A stretch of DNA of 64,000 nucleotides from Linyphia triangularis (lineage: Eukaryota; Arthropoda; Arachnida; Araneae; Linyphiidae): positions 46,014,059-46,078,058 of the forward strand of contig OZ021732.1 in NCBI GenBank assembly GCA_963978545.1, given 5' to 3'. How positions within the stretch are numbered: the stretch's first letter is position 1; every line of letters starts with the position of its first letter. A program made the position numbers and the translations under genes. The notes under the pieces were generated by a model, which saw only the letters and a program-made list of their open reading frames with translations, was not told the origin of the DNA and ran no database searches. This document shows, one piece after another, positions 37,250 through 50,311 of the stretch.

Positions 37250-39754
37250 CAGAGATTCTCAACCTGTGGGGCGCGCCCTCCTAGGGGGGTGCGAGCACAC
37301 TAGAGGGGGGGTGCGAGCACACTAGAGGGGAGGTGCGGGAATACACAAGAGAAAATATTATTTAAAAAAATTGATTAACTGATTGAAAGGAAAGCACACA
37401 TACACATAGAAAACAAAATACATTTCAACGTATATAACAAATAAAGTAAAATAAAATTTACGCAATCAAAACTTACTTAATCAAAACATACAAAATTAAA
37501 AACAAATATAATTATCAGTGACTTCCTTGGGCCTGTCTTGCAGAGCAAAGTTTTTCTAAGGAAGGCTTAATATTAGAAATAGCCACTCTCAGTTCTGTTC
37601 TTATATTTAGCCATTATCTATGTTTTGTTTTCAAAGAATCCACAGCAAAAAATCCAGTTTCACAAAGGTGTAATGTTTAGAATGTGAAATCCCCTTGTTT
37701 TTAGTGCAGAAAAATCATCCTCTACTCCTGCCCAAAATTCAAATAGTAATTTTTTACTAAATTGACTTTTGGTTTCGCTACTTGTCGTGAAGTTTATGAA
37801 TTTGTCTTCCTGATCAATTGAGAGTCCTTCGGGAGTCTTATGAAATGGATCCCTAACCCACTCGTAACTCGCTATTAGTTTGTCATCAGCAAGAAAATAC
37901 TTTTTAAAATTCTTTGCCCCAAAGTTAAATGATTTTCAATGGTTACAAACACAACTTCGGCAACAACTCTTCTTCAGCCTTGTAAGTTTTAGTACAATCA
38001 TCTCCATTTGCAAACATTATTAGGTTTTTTTGCTTTAAATTTCTGCTCCATAATTCTAATTTTCTACAAAAAGCATTAACTTTATCACTCGTATCCAACA
38101 TATGCGTATTTGCTCCTTAGAGTTGAAGATTCAAGTTATTTAATTTCTCGAATATGTCGACCAAGTAGCTCAATTTCATCACAAATAAACCATTGCGAAA
38201 ATTCTCGGCTTCCGGTCTGTTTTCTTCTTCTAGGAAAATGGGGATTTCTTCTCTTAATTCATAAACACGTTGCAAAAATTTCCCACGTGATAACCATCTT
38301 GCCTCGCAATAAAATAGTAACACTGATTTTACAAAGTGCGGAAAAGATTCTCGATTTCAGGGGTCTCTTTTTTATATAGTTTTCTACGGTTACAACCGTA
38401 GTTAATACAATATTCAGACCAGGACTCATTTCTTTCGAAGCCAAAGCTTCTCTGTGGATCATACAATGTGTCCAAACGCACTGAGGCGATTTTTGTTTTA
38501 CAAGTGCTTGTATACCTTGGAATCTTCCGGACATTGAACGAGCACCATCGGTGTATATTTCGACTCAATTTTTCCATTCTATGTTTGACTGTTCATAAAA
38601 TCATTTAAAATAGTAAATAATGCGAGCGCTGTTGTTTGCAGTTCTCAATTGGTTTGCAGAAAAATAGTTCTACTACTGACATATTATCACAAAATCGAAC
38701 ATAGGCAATTAAATGAGCATCTTTATTACTATCTATTGCTTCTTCAAGCTGTATTGAAAACAATTTGTCAACTTCGAGAAAAGCTGACACTGTACATCTT
38801 CAGCTATATCACCAATTCGCGAGCAACAGTATCATTTGAAAGAGGTATGGACTGCAATTGTTTAAAAAAATTATCTCCAAACATAGTTTCTACAATCTCA
38901 AATGCTGCCTGTGAAATAAGTTTTCCACCCATGGTGTGAGGATTTTTACATCTCGCTATTTTATATGAACTTGCAATGCAATTAAAGCTTTTTTATTCAC
39001 AGACAAACCTTTAAAAAATGATTTTTGCTTTTTTTATGATTTTAATTCAAAGAATTCTCAGGGTTTGTTGACGTACTCACTATGAAGCGTTTCCAAATGT
39101 CGTTTAAGTTTATTAGGTTTCATGCTGTCTGCGGCCAATATTTTTGAGCAAATGATACACAGGGGCCTTTCTTCTTCATTTACTTCAGTACTGGCAAACC
39201 CAAAATTTAAGTATTCTTGAGAATATTTTCTTGATTTTATTTTCGGAACCACGCTCGTTTGTGTACTTGTTGATGCTTGACTATTGTCTAATGCTCGCTT
39301 ACTTCCACTTAAAAATTTATCCATGAGTCTGCATAAATCTGCTGCCATGAACATTTAATATGGGGAATTGTAATTAACACGAAAACATGTATAACATACA
39401 CATTCACGATAGATTTTATAGCGATAGAAGGATCGACTCGAATGAAACTGGCTGGAATTGAAACTTGTGTTATCAAACATTTACCTTCTTCATATGAAAA
39501 AACATTTTCTCTGCGCATGCTCGAAACGGCATCGGTAGTGTTCACCGTCCGCTTGGCAAATTGCCAAATGTAGTTTCTCGCCAACTTTGGCTCACTTTTA
39601 CTCTTGTTTTGGCAGTTAGTTCAAAATAATTTAAAAACAGAATCCAAACTACTTAATATACATTATTGTTGTATACATTTAATTGTAAGCTGGGGCGCGA
39701 TGAAAACTAAGATTGAAAACTGGACCGCGAATACTGAAAGGTTGAGAAACGCTG
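37250..39754 (-). mobile_element. hAT DNA transposon nested in Gypsy copy 2
   Basis: The terminal inverted repeats are cagagattctcaacct and, on the other strand, cagcgtttctcaacct (14 of 16 match). They are flanked by the 8-bp duplication atctagat at 37242-37249 and 39755-39762, which fits the hAT consensus nTnnnnAn. The empty site is seen in Gypsy copy 1 near 18970 as attatctagatactgg. Length 2505 bp. Confidence 0.93.
37515..39324 (-). pseudogene. hAT transposase (BED-finger, ZBED/SCAND3-like), broken
   Basis: The N-terminus MDKFLSGSKR is followed by a BED-type zinc finger (CIICSKILAADS, then HLETLH). Later fragments in other frames include FSIQLEEAIDSNKDAHLIAY, SGRFQGIQALVKQKSPQC, THCMIHREALASK and CEARWLSRGKFLQRVYELRE. 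The end is LCSARQAQGSH and stop at 37515. This order is that of hAT transposases which gave rise to vertebrate ZBED and SCAND3-like genes. Several frameshifts and stops separate the pieces, so it cannot encode a full transposase. The tip sequences remain recognisable and could in principle be mobilised in trans. Confidence 0.88.
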
Positions 39755-39762
39755 ATCTAGAT

Positions 39763-42703
39763 ACTGGACAGGCGAGGAAGGAGTGTCCGGTGGTCGTCCA
39801 AAGAGGAGGTCGCAGGGTAGTCTGAGGTCTCTTCCAAAAATCATTTGAGATGGTGTATATCAGATGGTCTCGTGAGTAGCACTTCTGTAGGCCAAAAGGA
39901 ATAGTGGAAGTTTCTGATCCCAATCTTGCTGGTTCTTGGAAACAAACAAGGAGAGAAAATTCAGAATTGTTCTATTAAAGCGTTCGACCATTCCATCGGA
40001 TTGTGGGTGCAGGGGAGTTGTATGAGTCTTTTCCATGTCGAGCAAGTCACACAGCCCCGTGAAGACAGAAGAGTTAAAGTTCGTCCCCTGGTCGGAATGT
40101 ATCAGCAGGGGTACACCAAATCAGGAGATCCAGTTCTGTACGAAAACTTCTACTACGGTTGTGGCTTCCTCTTCCGGAATCGCGTATGCTTCTGGCCACT
40201 TGCTAAAGTAGTCCATGACAACTAGGATGTATTTGTTGCCATTAGTTGTGTGAGGTAGGGGGCCTAAGACGTCCAAAGCAATTCTTTCGAATGGTGCTCC
40301 TACGTTGTAACGTTGCAACTTTCCACGATTTCGGGTCTTTGGTCATTTCCGTGAATTGCATGCATCACAGGATTTGCACCACTTCTCCACGTCGGACTTT
40401 GCTTTGTCCCAGAAGAATCTCTCCCTGACTTTCTGAAGAGTTTTCATGATACCGAAATGTCCTCCAGTAGAACTGCTGTGAAGTTCTTCTAGAACGTTGG
40501 TAACTCTAGAACTTAGAAGGATTAATTACCACCGGAAGCTCCTGCCATCATCGGACTCCCATCGACGGTAGAGTACAACATTCTTCAAGTACAAAGAGTC
40601 CCACATAGCCCAATATCTCTTCATTGTTGGGCTATAGCGTGCAAGTTCCTACCAACTGGGTTTTCCGTTAGCTGCTTCCAGGAATTCAAATAGAGGTTTC
40701 AAGTCCTGATCTTCGACCTGACTTTTTCGGACATTCTGATCACTCCAAGGATCCACGTCTGAAGTAGTTGACTTGGAAGTTATTTTGCGAACGGCAGATG
40801 CGGTTGTCCCAAACTTAGACTCCACATTGGAACAAAATCGACAATTCTCCGGACATGGTCTTCTGGAAAGAGCATATGCATTCCCATGGGGCGTTCCTTT
40901 TCTGTGACGGGTATTCATGTCATATTCCTGTAGGCGCAGAATCAACCTCGATATTTGTCCCTCTGTATTCTTGAAATTCAGCAACCAATTCAGAGACGCA
41001 TGATCAGTTCTCAAAAGGAATTTTCGGCCGTACAAGTAATGATGAAAGTGCTCAACGATCTTTACTATTGCCAGTAACTCCTTTATTGTGACACAGTAGT
41101 TCCGCTCGGATCTTGACAGGCTCCTACTAAAATAAGCGATGACTTTCTCCTGACCCTCGATTTCCTGGAAAAGAAAGACGCCCACTCCATCATTGCTGGC
41201 ATCTGTATCCAGAATAAAGTCCTTGTTAACATCGGGAAAAGCCAAAACAGGCGCTGATGTTAAAGCTGTCTTCAGTTGATTGAAGGAGTCGTCACAGTCG
41301 GCAGTCCACAGGAACTTTTGTTTGCTCTCTGTCAGTCGATGCAGGTGTCTGACGATCTTGGAGAAACCCTTCACAAATCTACGGTAATACGTGCTCAGGC
41401 CTAGGAAGCTTCGAAATTGATGAACATCTTGCCGCCGAGACCAAATTTGCACAGCATGGATCTTGGCTGGATCTGTGCTAACTCCATCGGATGAGATGAT
41501 GTGTCCGAGATAACTGACTTTCTGCCTAAAGAGCTTACACTTTGATGGGCTAAGTTTCAAGTGGGCTTCCCTAAGCTTCAAGAACACGTTCTTTACGTTT
41601 TGCAAGTGTTGATCAAAACTCCGCCCGGTGATAATAATATCGTCCAAATATACCAGACAGGTCTCGTAGGAAAGTCCTCTAAGCACAGTCTCCATTAGTC
41701 GCTCGAACGTAGCTGGTGCATTACACAAGCCAAACGGCATAACTTAAAACTGCCATAATAATTGTTCGGTAGTGAAGGCCGTCTTCTAACGATCGTCGGG
41801 ATGTATCTCCACTTGCCAGTATCCACTATTCAAATCCAAAGTTGAAAACCACTGGTTCCCCGATAGAGTGTCCAAAGTGTCATCAATTCTTGGCAGAGGA
41901 AAGCTGTCCTTTTTCATAATTTCATTCAGCTTCCGGTAATCCACACAAAATCTAGTGGAACCATCCTTCTTTCGAGCGAGTTACGATTGGAGAAGCCCAT
42001 GGACTAGAGGAGGGTTCTATAGCTCTATTATCTTCCATTTCATGTAACAATCTCCCGACTTCCTCTTGTTTTGCAAATGGAAGTCTTCGAGGATGTTGTT
42101 TAATCGGTAAATGGATCCCAGTGACAATTCGATGTTGTGTAAGCTTCGTTCTTCCTAAATCTTTTGATGACATGGAGAAAATGTCCTGAAATTCTTTGAT
42201 CCCCGTTCGATGCTTGTAACAGGTGTGCAGGTGGCAATTTCTTCTCCTTTCTTGATAACTTTGGTAGCATCACCGATGTTAGCCATTCTCACATGCACTA
42301 CCTCCTGAGAAAGATCCACAAGCGTCGCTCCTACTAGCACTCCTTTCGGGACACTATTCGATGATGGGAAGTCCGTTACTCCAAATCGGAAGGTCTTCGC
42401 GATCTCTGCTGAACCCTTTAAAACCAAATCTGTCATGGAGGGGATAATGATGTCTTCAAGAGCTACTATTCGATATGCACACGGCTCTTCCGAGTCCAAA
42501 CCGAACAATGGACTTTCTTCTTTCTCTTTTTGAAGCTCGCCTTTCTCGAAATTCAAAGTAATTCCATTTCTCTTTAAAAAGTCCAGTCCAAGTATACATA
42601 GGTCAATAATTGCAACTACGTAAACGGTGTGAGTGTAGGAGTGAAATCCAAAAGAGATGAGGACATTTAATATCCCATGCACAGAAATTTTGTCACTAGT
42701 CAC
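39763..42703 (-). pseudogene. Gypsy copy 2 pol, broken
   Basis: Fragments in order: protease end and linker 42703-42155 (CILGLDFLKRNGITLNFEKG), RT start 42173-41952 (with a frameshift in the PIILVRKKDG region), RT to RNase H 41740-40649 (CLVYLDDIIITGRSFDQHL, DTDASNDGVG), integrase 40318-40121 (ALDVLGPLPHTTNGNKYILV) and 40045-39860 (HPQSDGMVERFNRT). Stops and frameshifts separate them. The protease active-site region before 42750 is also disrupted. Confidence 0.88.
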
Positions 42704-42949
42704 AGTTTGTAGTGAAACTGAAGGCGCCGTGTACAGAGGTTGGCTGTCCAGGCGCCGGGCTACATCCTCCGTAAGATAATTACATTTGCCCCTGAGTCAA
42801 CTATTAGATGACAGGGAGTTCCATTGATCTTGCCCTCCACTAATAAACCATGGTTTCCTCCTTGAAGGGATGAGATGTGACAGAGGCTGAGTGGGGCACC
42901 ACTTGCTCTACACGGTGACCTCCGCCTCGCAAGATAGCCGCTCTTTAGT

Positions 42950-43693
42950 TTAACTGCTGAGACTCGGACGAGGGTTTGTCCCCTCTCCTGTCCAATTCAG
43001 TTCAATCACGTCTGAAATGTCCTTCACGGTTACAGAACCAACAAACCACGAGCCATGATTACTTCTCATAATTCGCTCCACTTTGTTTTCCAGTTCTTGA
43101 AACTTCTTCGTGAAAAGTTCAGAGGAATCGTCTGTCAATGTTCCACGTACGAAACGCCGATCTTTTCTAGAAGCTTGCTGTGCGGCTTCTACTCGCATGG
43201 CATAGATGAGGGTGGACTTCAGATCTTTGCTGTCTGACATCCTGGTAACTTGCTGTATGTCAGGATCTTTGATGGCATCCACAAAATACTGAAGATACAG
43301 ATTATCTCGTACATCCGAGGGACAGTCTGGGAAAGCAAGGAGTGACAGTCTTTCTTTATCTGACGCCAACTCCTGAAGAGTTTCATTGGCCTTCTGCTGT
43401 CTCAATTTCAATTGCAGTCTGTTGTAATCCTTTAGATGCTGCTCCCCAAACCTTAACTCCAACGCAATTGCCAGCTCCACGAATTCTCCCCTTTTCTCTT
43501 CAGGTAGTGTCTGTAAAATGTCAGCAGCTTCACCCCGAAGAGATGCTGCGAGATGGAATGCTTTCGAAGTATCGTCCCAAACATTCGCAGAAGCAATCAT
43601 TTCAAATTGCGTTTGATAAACGCGCCAAGACGACCTCCCATCAAAAGTGACCACTTTAATGTTAGAGCGCGGAGCCACAAAGGGGATTTAAGC
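42950..43693 (-). pseudogene. Gypsy copy 2 gag, downstream part
   Basis: Capsid-like region (PRSNIKVVTFDGRSSWRVYQ) with the same boundary as copy 1. The TAA shared with copy 1 lies at 43688-43690, next to the BEL-A insertion. Confidence 0.88.
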
Positions 43694-43965
43694 TGTCTAA
43701 AAACAGACCTCAAAAACAAATCAGAAGACTCCGAAAATTCAGTGCTTAAGTTAATTCATAGCTTAAAAAAAATAATGGAACTCAGATTATTTTTCGTTTC
43801 TCAAAACACAAGCATCACCGAACTTTATTCCACCAAAATTTTTACCAAACGATAACCAATTTTTTTTTTACAATGCCAGCTGTAAAAACAGAAAAAAGAT
43901 TTAAATAAAATTAAACATGTTGCCAAGTACAAAAAAACTATTTAAAATAATACGTAATATCTGAC
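43694..43965 (-). repeat. BEL-A copy 2, 3' LTR
   Basis: 272 bp, preceded on the minus strand by the purine tract aggtgggagta (43966-43976). Confidence 0.95.
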
Positions 43966-44124
43966 ATACTCCCACCTAAGTTAACAATATTATGACTCAT
44001 GAGTTAACTTACAAACAAAAAAGGTATTATGCAGAACACTTAAACACAACAAGTTTTGAAATAGAATATAAGTTAACTTTTTGCAAAGAAATATTGAAGT
44101 TAAAAAAATACAAGGTATGTAATT

Positions 44125-47100
44125 CTATAGGGATAGTTTGTTAGGCACTTTAACAGTTCGACCGCTTCTAGTAGTAGATGGAACATGGCTCACAGTTTCA
44201 AGTGGAACACTATTTGTTATATTTTGACGAATGTTACTTTTCACAAGCTTATCTCTTGACCAGTCCTCATTTGCAGATACTTCCAAATGATATAACCTTT
44301 GGGCTGCTCTGAACAACTCGCCTTGTTGAGTTTTCAGCCTAACTCGACGCACTACTCCATCAACTCCTGGTAATGTCTCAATCACTCTATAAAGCGACCA
44401 CAGCACCCTTTTCTTGTTATCATCTCCAATCAGCACAATGTCACCTTCTGCCAATGGTTGAAATGTCTTCTTTTTCTGTCTAGAACACAGTGCTCCTAAA
44501 TATTCCTGTCGAAACCTTGCTCGGAAAGCTTCTCTAATAGTTTGCAGGTAGCGTATTCTTCTTCTCAAATAGTTGGGATCAGGTTGAGTAATGATATCAG
44601 GTACAAAACTGCTTTTTATCTCTTTTAGAAAATCTACTGGTCTAATGGCAGTAAGAGTTGAGTCAGAGGACACCGTTGTCAAAGGCCTTTCATTCAGAAT
44701 GCATTCACAGTTGCATAAAGCAGTTTCCATCTCTTCATGGGTTAGACTTGCTCGACCTAAGGTTTTCTTCAAAATATTTTTCATCATACCAACAAGTCTT
44801 TCATAAAACCCTCCCCACCAAGGAGCACTGGGAGGTATAAATCTCCACTGCATCTTTTCATCTCTGGCTTTATCACAAACCTTATTAAAATCAATACATG
44901 AAAGTGCCTTTGCTGCTCCAGTAAAATTAGTTCCGTTGTCACTGTATAATATAGAAGGCTTTCCTCTTCTGGCAACAAAACGATGGAAACATAATAAGAA
45001 TGTCTCAGTTGACAGTGATGTGACCAGTTCAAGATGAACTGCTCTATAGACCGCGCAGGTAAAAAGACAGATCCACCCCTTTGAGCCGTCTTTCAAAATC
45101 ACAGGACCAGCAAAATCCACTCCAGTCACTTGAAAAATATTTGCATCTTGAACTCTATCAGCAGGTGGTTGTGTAGTTGGGGGATTTACAGGTTTTGCAG
45201 AAAACCGCTTGCATATCACACAAGATCTCAATGCAGATTTGACAGTTCTTCTTCCACAAAGAAGCCAAAATCTTTCTCTCAGGGAATTCAAAGTGTAGGT
45301 AACACCTGCATGTCCTTTATTCTTATGTTCAGCTAATACTAAACTCTTCACAATAGGATGATCTCCAGGTAAAATAACAGGTAATTTAAACTCTTCATCC
45401 TCTCTTCTACATATGGTACTTTTTAACTTAATAATGCCCTTTTCATCGAAAAATATGTCGAGTGACTTTAAACGTTTATCTGCAACTCCTGTAAATGACT
45501 CTTGTTGTATTAGATAAACAATGGTTTTCTCGGCTTCATTTATCTCATTCACAGAAAGATTACCTTTTCTTTTTGTCTGATTTAGACAATTGTACAGAAA
45601 TCTCTTCATCCATGCTACAGTGTGCAAAATCTTCTAATAATCAGAAATATGTGAACCCAACAAGCTTGTTACTTCAAAGTTCATCATTGAAGATGTGACA
45701 CCTTTCTTCCTTTCACGGTTCACTTCTTCTTCATTAATTATTTCTTCAGATGAGGGCCACATTTTTCGAGGCAAGTGTAGCCAGTCTGGCCCCTCCCACC
45801 ATTTCAATCTCATCAATTGTTGAGCAGAACATCCCCTACTAGGTAAATCAGCAGGGTTTATAGACCCAGGAACATGTCTCCAGGATTCGCTATCTGTCAG
45901 TTCTCTGATTTCCCTCACCCTATTATGGACAAAAATACCCCATGGTTCTTGTCTTTTTATCCATGCTATAACAGTTGTTGAATCGGACCAGAAATATACT
46001 TCATCACATGCTATTTCAGTTAAAATAGTAGTTGAGAGACGAGATGCTATGGTTGCCGCCAGGAGTTCTAGTCTTGCAATTGTAATTTCTCCCTTTCCAG
46101 TCGGAGCTACTCTGCTTCTTGCTTGTATCATTTGCACTTGTACGCGATTTTCTGATTCAACTCTAATATAAACAACAACTGCATATGCCAGTTTAGAAGC
46201 ATCACAAAAGAAATGTATGGAACAGTCCTTGGCACCACACAACCCAAAAAATCTTGGAATACTGATTTTATCAATGTGTAGTACACCCTCAATCCATTTC
46301 AAAAACTCTCTTCTGGTATTTTGATCAACTTCATCATCCCAACTAAGTTTCATCTTCCAAATGCTCTGAAGAAGTAACTTGGGGATCAAGACAACAGGAG
46401 CAATAATACCCAAAGGATCAAAGAGCCTATGTGCAGCAGAAAGGATTGTCCTTTTAGTTATCTTCTCAAGTTCCAATTCTCTAACACAGACTGTATTTAT
46501 TTGAAGGGTATCAGTTTTCTTATCCCATATCATTCCAAGCACGTTAGTAGGCTCTGACTTATCAGCTGTCAAATTGGCTTGCTCCCACCCTCTAAGATCA
46601 AATTTTCTACAAGTCATTATTTCAGTAGAAACTTTTCGAAACACATATAACTCCTCTGTGTCTCTGACACTTGTTACACAATTGTCCACATAAAAACTTT
46701 TCATCAGTTTCTGTACAACACTCTCAGGGTAAAGTGATTTGTGTTCTTGAATTTCCTTCAAAACACCTGTCAACAGATATCTGATTGTTGAGGACAAAAG
46801 AAAGGGGCTGCAAGTTACTCCAAACACCACTCTGCAGTGTCTATAAACTTTCAGGCCTTTCTCACTAAGCCATAAAAATCTCAAATAGTCCCTATCAGTT
46901 GTAGTTAGTCCTATTTGCAAGAAGGCTCTTCGAATATCCGCAATAACACCAATTTTCTCAGTCCTAAACCGCATCAAAATACTTGGTATCAACTCAATGA
47001 GGTTTTCACCTTTTCCTAAGCAATCGTTTAGACTTGGAAATCCTTTCACCTTGGCTGATGCATCGAAAACAGGCCTTATCTTTGTAGTGCTGTTTTCTTT

Positions 47101-49431
47101 CACCACAGGTCGATGAGGTAGATAATGTACATTTTCTTCACAATTATCTTTTACTTCCTCTATCACACCTTCTTCAAGCCACTCGTTAAAAACATGCTCA
47201 TACTGTTCATAAATTGACTGCAACTTCAGTCGCTTGACAGTCAAATTTAATCTTTTGTAAGCCAAATCATAATTAGTCGGCAACTGAGCATGACCTTCTA
47301 ACCAAGGCATGCAAACCACAAAGCGGTTGTCTTCATCGACTTCAACTGTCTCTAAAAAATGTTCCTGTGCTCCAAAATGTCTTGTGCAAAAATGTTCCAA
47401 AATGTCTTGTAGCTCTGCCCGAGTTCTCTTAGCATATGGATCAGTAATTCCTAAAACATCTAATGACCACAGATGACTTACAGGGACCTCTGCCGAAAGC
47501 AGTGAAAGAGAAGTGTGGGTTGCAATAGAACCACCCCCACCAGGTATCCTACCCATGATAGTCCATCCCAGATGTGTTTCGACTGCAACAGGACCTTGCT
47601 TCAAAAGTTTTATGTTTCCTGTCAAAAGCTTGCCAGCCACATCAGCTCCCAGTAACAGTTTAATTTCGTTGTCCACTCCAAGAGAACTATAGTACTCAGT
47701 GTCGCTCACAGAAATCCCATATTCTTTCAATTCATCTAACCAAGGACCATTTGGGATACGTTTAATATTATCACAAATCTTTGGCTGGTCTAAACAAACT
47801 ACTTTACAATTGAACTTATCATCAACACTTTCTAGAGTAACTTTGTATTGAAAATGTAATTTCTCGCCAGATGACACACCTCCAAACAACTTGTGTATCA
47901 ACTTGATTTCACCATGGTGCTCGAAATTCAACATTTGGATTATATCTTTCGAGATATAAGTCCTTTCAGAGCCTGTGTCAATAATAGCTCTTACAAGTAT
48001 TCCTCGATTACCATTCCTTATGCGTAAAACTAGGGTTTGCAACAAAACTTCAGAAAGAAGTGAATGGGTGGTCAATACCTTATCTCCTACAACACTTTCA
48101 GTTGTCTTACTCTCATGACTTTGAGAAACATTAGCCCCTCCTCTGCACAGAAGTACACTGTGCCTTTTACCACACTTAAAACATGACTTCATTTTACATT
48201 TTCGTACTTGGTGTCCTGGGTTTAGACACAAGAAACAACAACGAGGATTAGCCACGGCAGTTTCTCTTTCTTCAACTGTCCAGTTTCTCGCCTGCTCACA
48301 TTGCCAAGAATTGTGTTGGTTTGCACAAAACAGGCACAGTTTCTTCCCTTGTGGTGTAACAAACAACTCTGATATTGATGGTGTATGAGAAGATTTACCA
48401 AATTTGGTTCTCGGGTTCTGATGTTTATCATTCCTAAAAACTCTTTTTCCAGAACCATCTGTACCTTTGTCAAAAGTCTGAGAAGCAATGTCAACTCGTT
48501 CTTCTGCTTCTACTTCACCCTCCAAAAACTCTAACAAAGAATCCAGGTCAGTCTTGTTGATAACTTCTGCTCCTTCAACTTCTGGAACAATAGGGTTGGT
48601 AGACCGTCTCAAAACAGCTCGATATCTTTCCCATGCCTTAAGTGTTTCATCAGGTATGCAAGACTCGACAAGTGGAAACAACATTGCCTCATACTTTTCT
48701 CTAGTTACCCCTAACACCTCTAAAGCTCTAAGCTTAGCTTCAAGTTGATCATACAATTTTCTTAGGGAAATATTTCCTAACTTCTGTTTCTGCAAAACAA
48801 TAGATAATAAGTCCCTCACATACAGCTGAATTAACAATTCTTCTTTACCATATCTTGACTGTAATTGTTTCAAAGCCTTTGAATAACTTTCTCCCCCTGG
48901 TGGGAAACTATTTACTAATTCCTCGGCACACGAACCTTTTTGCATTGCCTGACTGAGATACGAAAATTTATCATGGTCATCCAATTGCACATCTCTATCA
49001 ATTTTTTTGAATTGACCCCAGAAGCCTAGCCAGTTTTTTAAATTTCCGTCAAACGTAGGAAGTTTAATTTTAGGATATTGCAATAGTGAATTTGATTGAA
49101 CTACCGAGCTACACACAGACATATTATCTCTCTCTTTTTCACACAAATAGACAAACTCTTCTAATTTAAACTCAAAGGCTCGGTATCTGTCAAGGTATTT
49201 TTCAGATTCGTCGATCTCTTTATTGATTTCATCTTCATCGTGTACTTCACGAAAAAGTTCATCTCTTACCTTTTCTTCTGCCAAAGGCAGCAATTTTCCT
49301 TTTTCTCCAATAACCTTCAACTTGAGGAATTTCTGCTCATTATTTAAGTTGGCTTCAGTATTTTCAAATTCGTTGCACGCTTGTGTAAATAACCGGCGAT
49401 GCTGTGTTCTAGCTTGCTTAAGCAATTCCAT
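44125..49431 (-). pseudogene. BEL-A copy 2 gag-pol polyprotein, one premature stop
   Basis: The ATG at 49431 opens 1265 codons to TAG at 45634-45636. The same frame then runs to the stop at about 44125. Domain order is as in copy 1, with protease IIDTGSERTY, RT YVDNC, RNase H FFCDASK and WSDSTT, and integrase YSDNGTNF and APWWGGFYERL, so the integrase catalytic part is complete here. The stop falls between RNase H and integrase, after SHISDY, where copy 1 has lysine. Copy 2 has about 10 extra residues after RAELQ, containing two gacattttgg strings, as compared with copy 1 near 12575. Confidence 0.93.
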
Positions 49432-49482
49432 AATGCTTGGCTCAAAACCAGTAGACTCTCACGAAACCGAAAACAAAGTTCA

Positions 49483-49502
49483 GAATCCTGTCACGGACGC
49501 CA
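49483..49502 (-). promoter_or_regulatory. BEL-A copy 2 primer-binding site
   Basis: On the minus strand TGGCGTCCGTGACAGGATTC, two bases after the LTR, identical to copy 1. Confidence 0.8.
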
Positions 49503-49504
49503 TA

Positions 49505-49776
49505 TGTCTAAAAACAGACCTCAAAAACAAATCAGAAGACTCCGAAAATTCAGTGCTTAAGTTAATTCATAGCTTAAAAAAAATAATAGAACTCAGATTA
49601 TTTTTCGTTTCTCAAAACACAAGCATCACCGAACTTTATTCCACCAATATTTTTACCAAACGATAACCAATTTTTTTTTACAATGCCAGCTGTAAAAACA
49701 GAAAAAAGATTTAAATAAAATTAAACATGTTGCCAAGTACAAAAAAACTATTTAAAATAATACGTAATATCTGACA
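49505..49776 (-). repeat. BEL-A copy 2, 5' LTR
   Basis: 272 bp, ends TG...CA on the minus strand. Confidence 0.95.
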
Positions 49777-49781
49777 TAAGC

Positions 49782-50279
49782 GTTATCCCAATTAGGTGAC
49801 GCAATGGCCACAGCTTCACGTGTTTCCATTTTTCGCAGCCTTTTTTCTACAACGTCGATGAATTTGTTTTGCTCTTCCTTTAAGGTGGAATCTTTTTCTT
49901 GCACGGGGGAAACTTTTTCTTGCATGGTGGAAACTTTTTCTTGCACGATGGAAACTTTTTCTTCAACTTCATTTCTCATTGTCTTAAGATCTTCTTTGAC
50001 ATCCAAAATATCCGTCTTCATTGATTGAAGAACACTCTCTGTGCGCTCTATAAATCTATCAACGGACGCAGAAGATGATTCTTGCTTGGATTCTAAAGCT
50101 TTAATATCCGATGATGTAGTTTCTTGTAAAGCTTTAATGTCTGATGATGTAGCTTATTGACTGGCGGCAATTGCGGCGGCGAGTTCAGCGTTCGTTGATT
50201 CTTGGCATGTTTTAATTCCGGCAATCATTTCCATTAATTGCTTCATTTGGTCTTCCATCATTCCTCTCGTAGTCGGCAT
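49782..50279 (-). pseudogene. Gypsy copy 2 gag, N-terminal coiled-coil part
   Basis: The ATG at 50279 starts the frame. The heptad-like repeat (VSIVQEKVSTMQEKVS) matches copy 1. TAA at 50154-50156 is at the same place as in copy 1. The frame is cut by BEL-A copy 2 at 49776. Confidence 0.85.
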
Positions 50280-50291
50280 TCAAGATGACTA

Positions 50292-50310
50292 AATCCCACT
50301 TCTGACACCA
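50292..50310 (-). promoter_or_regulatory. Gypsy copy 2 primer-binding site, leucine-tRNA type
   Basis: Identical to the 19-nt site of copy 1, one base from the LTR. Confidence 0.8.
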
Positions 50311-50311
50311 C

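Larger units (their letters stand above)
43694..49776 (-). mobile_element. BEL/Pao LTR retrotransposon, BEL-A copy 2, nested in Gypsy copy 2
   Basis: LTRs of 272 bp at 43694-43965 and 49505-49776 are flanked by the 5-bp duplication taagc (43689-43693 and 49777-49781). The empty site is present in Gypsy copy 1 at 22989-23000 (gatttaagcgttatcc). The LTRs differ at two visible sites. Sequence and LTRs are nearly identical to BEL-A copy 1, in opposite orientation. Confidence 0.96.
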
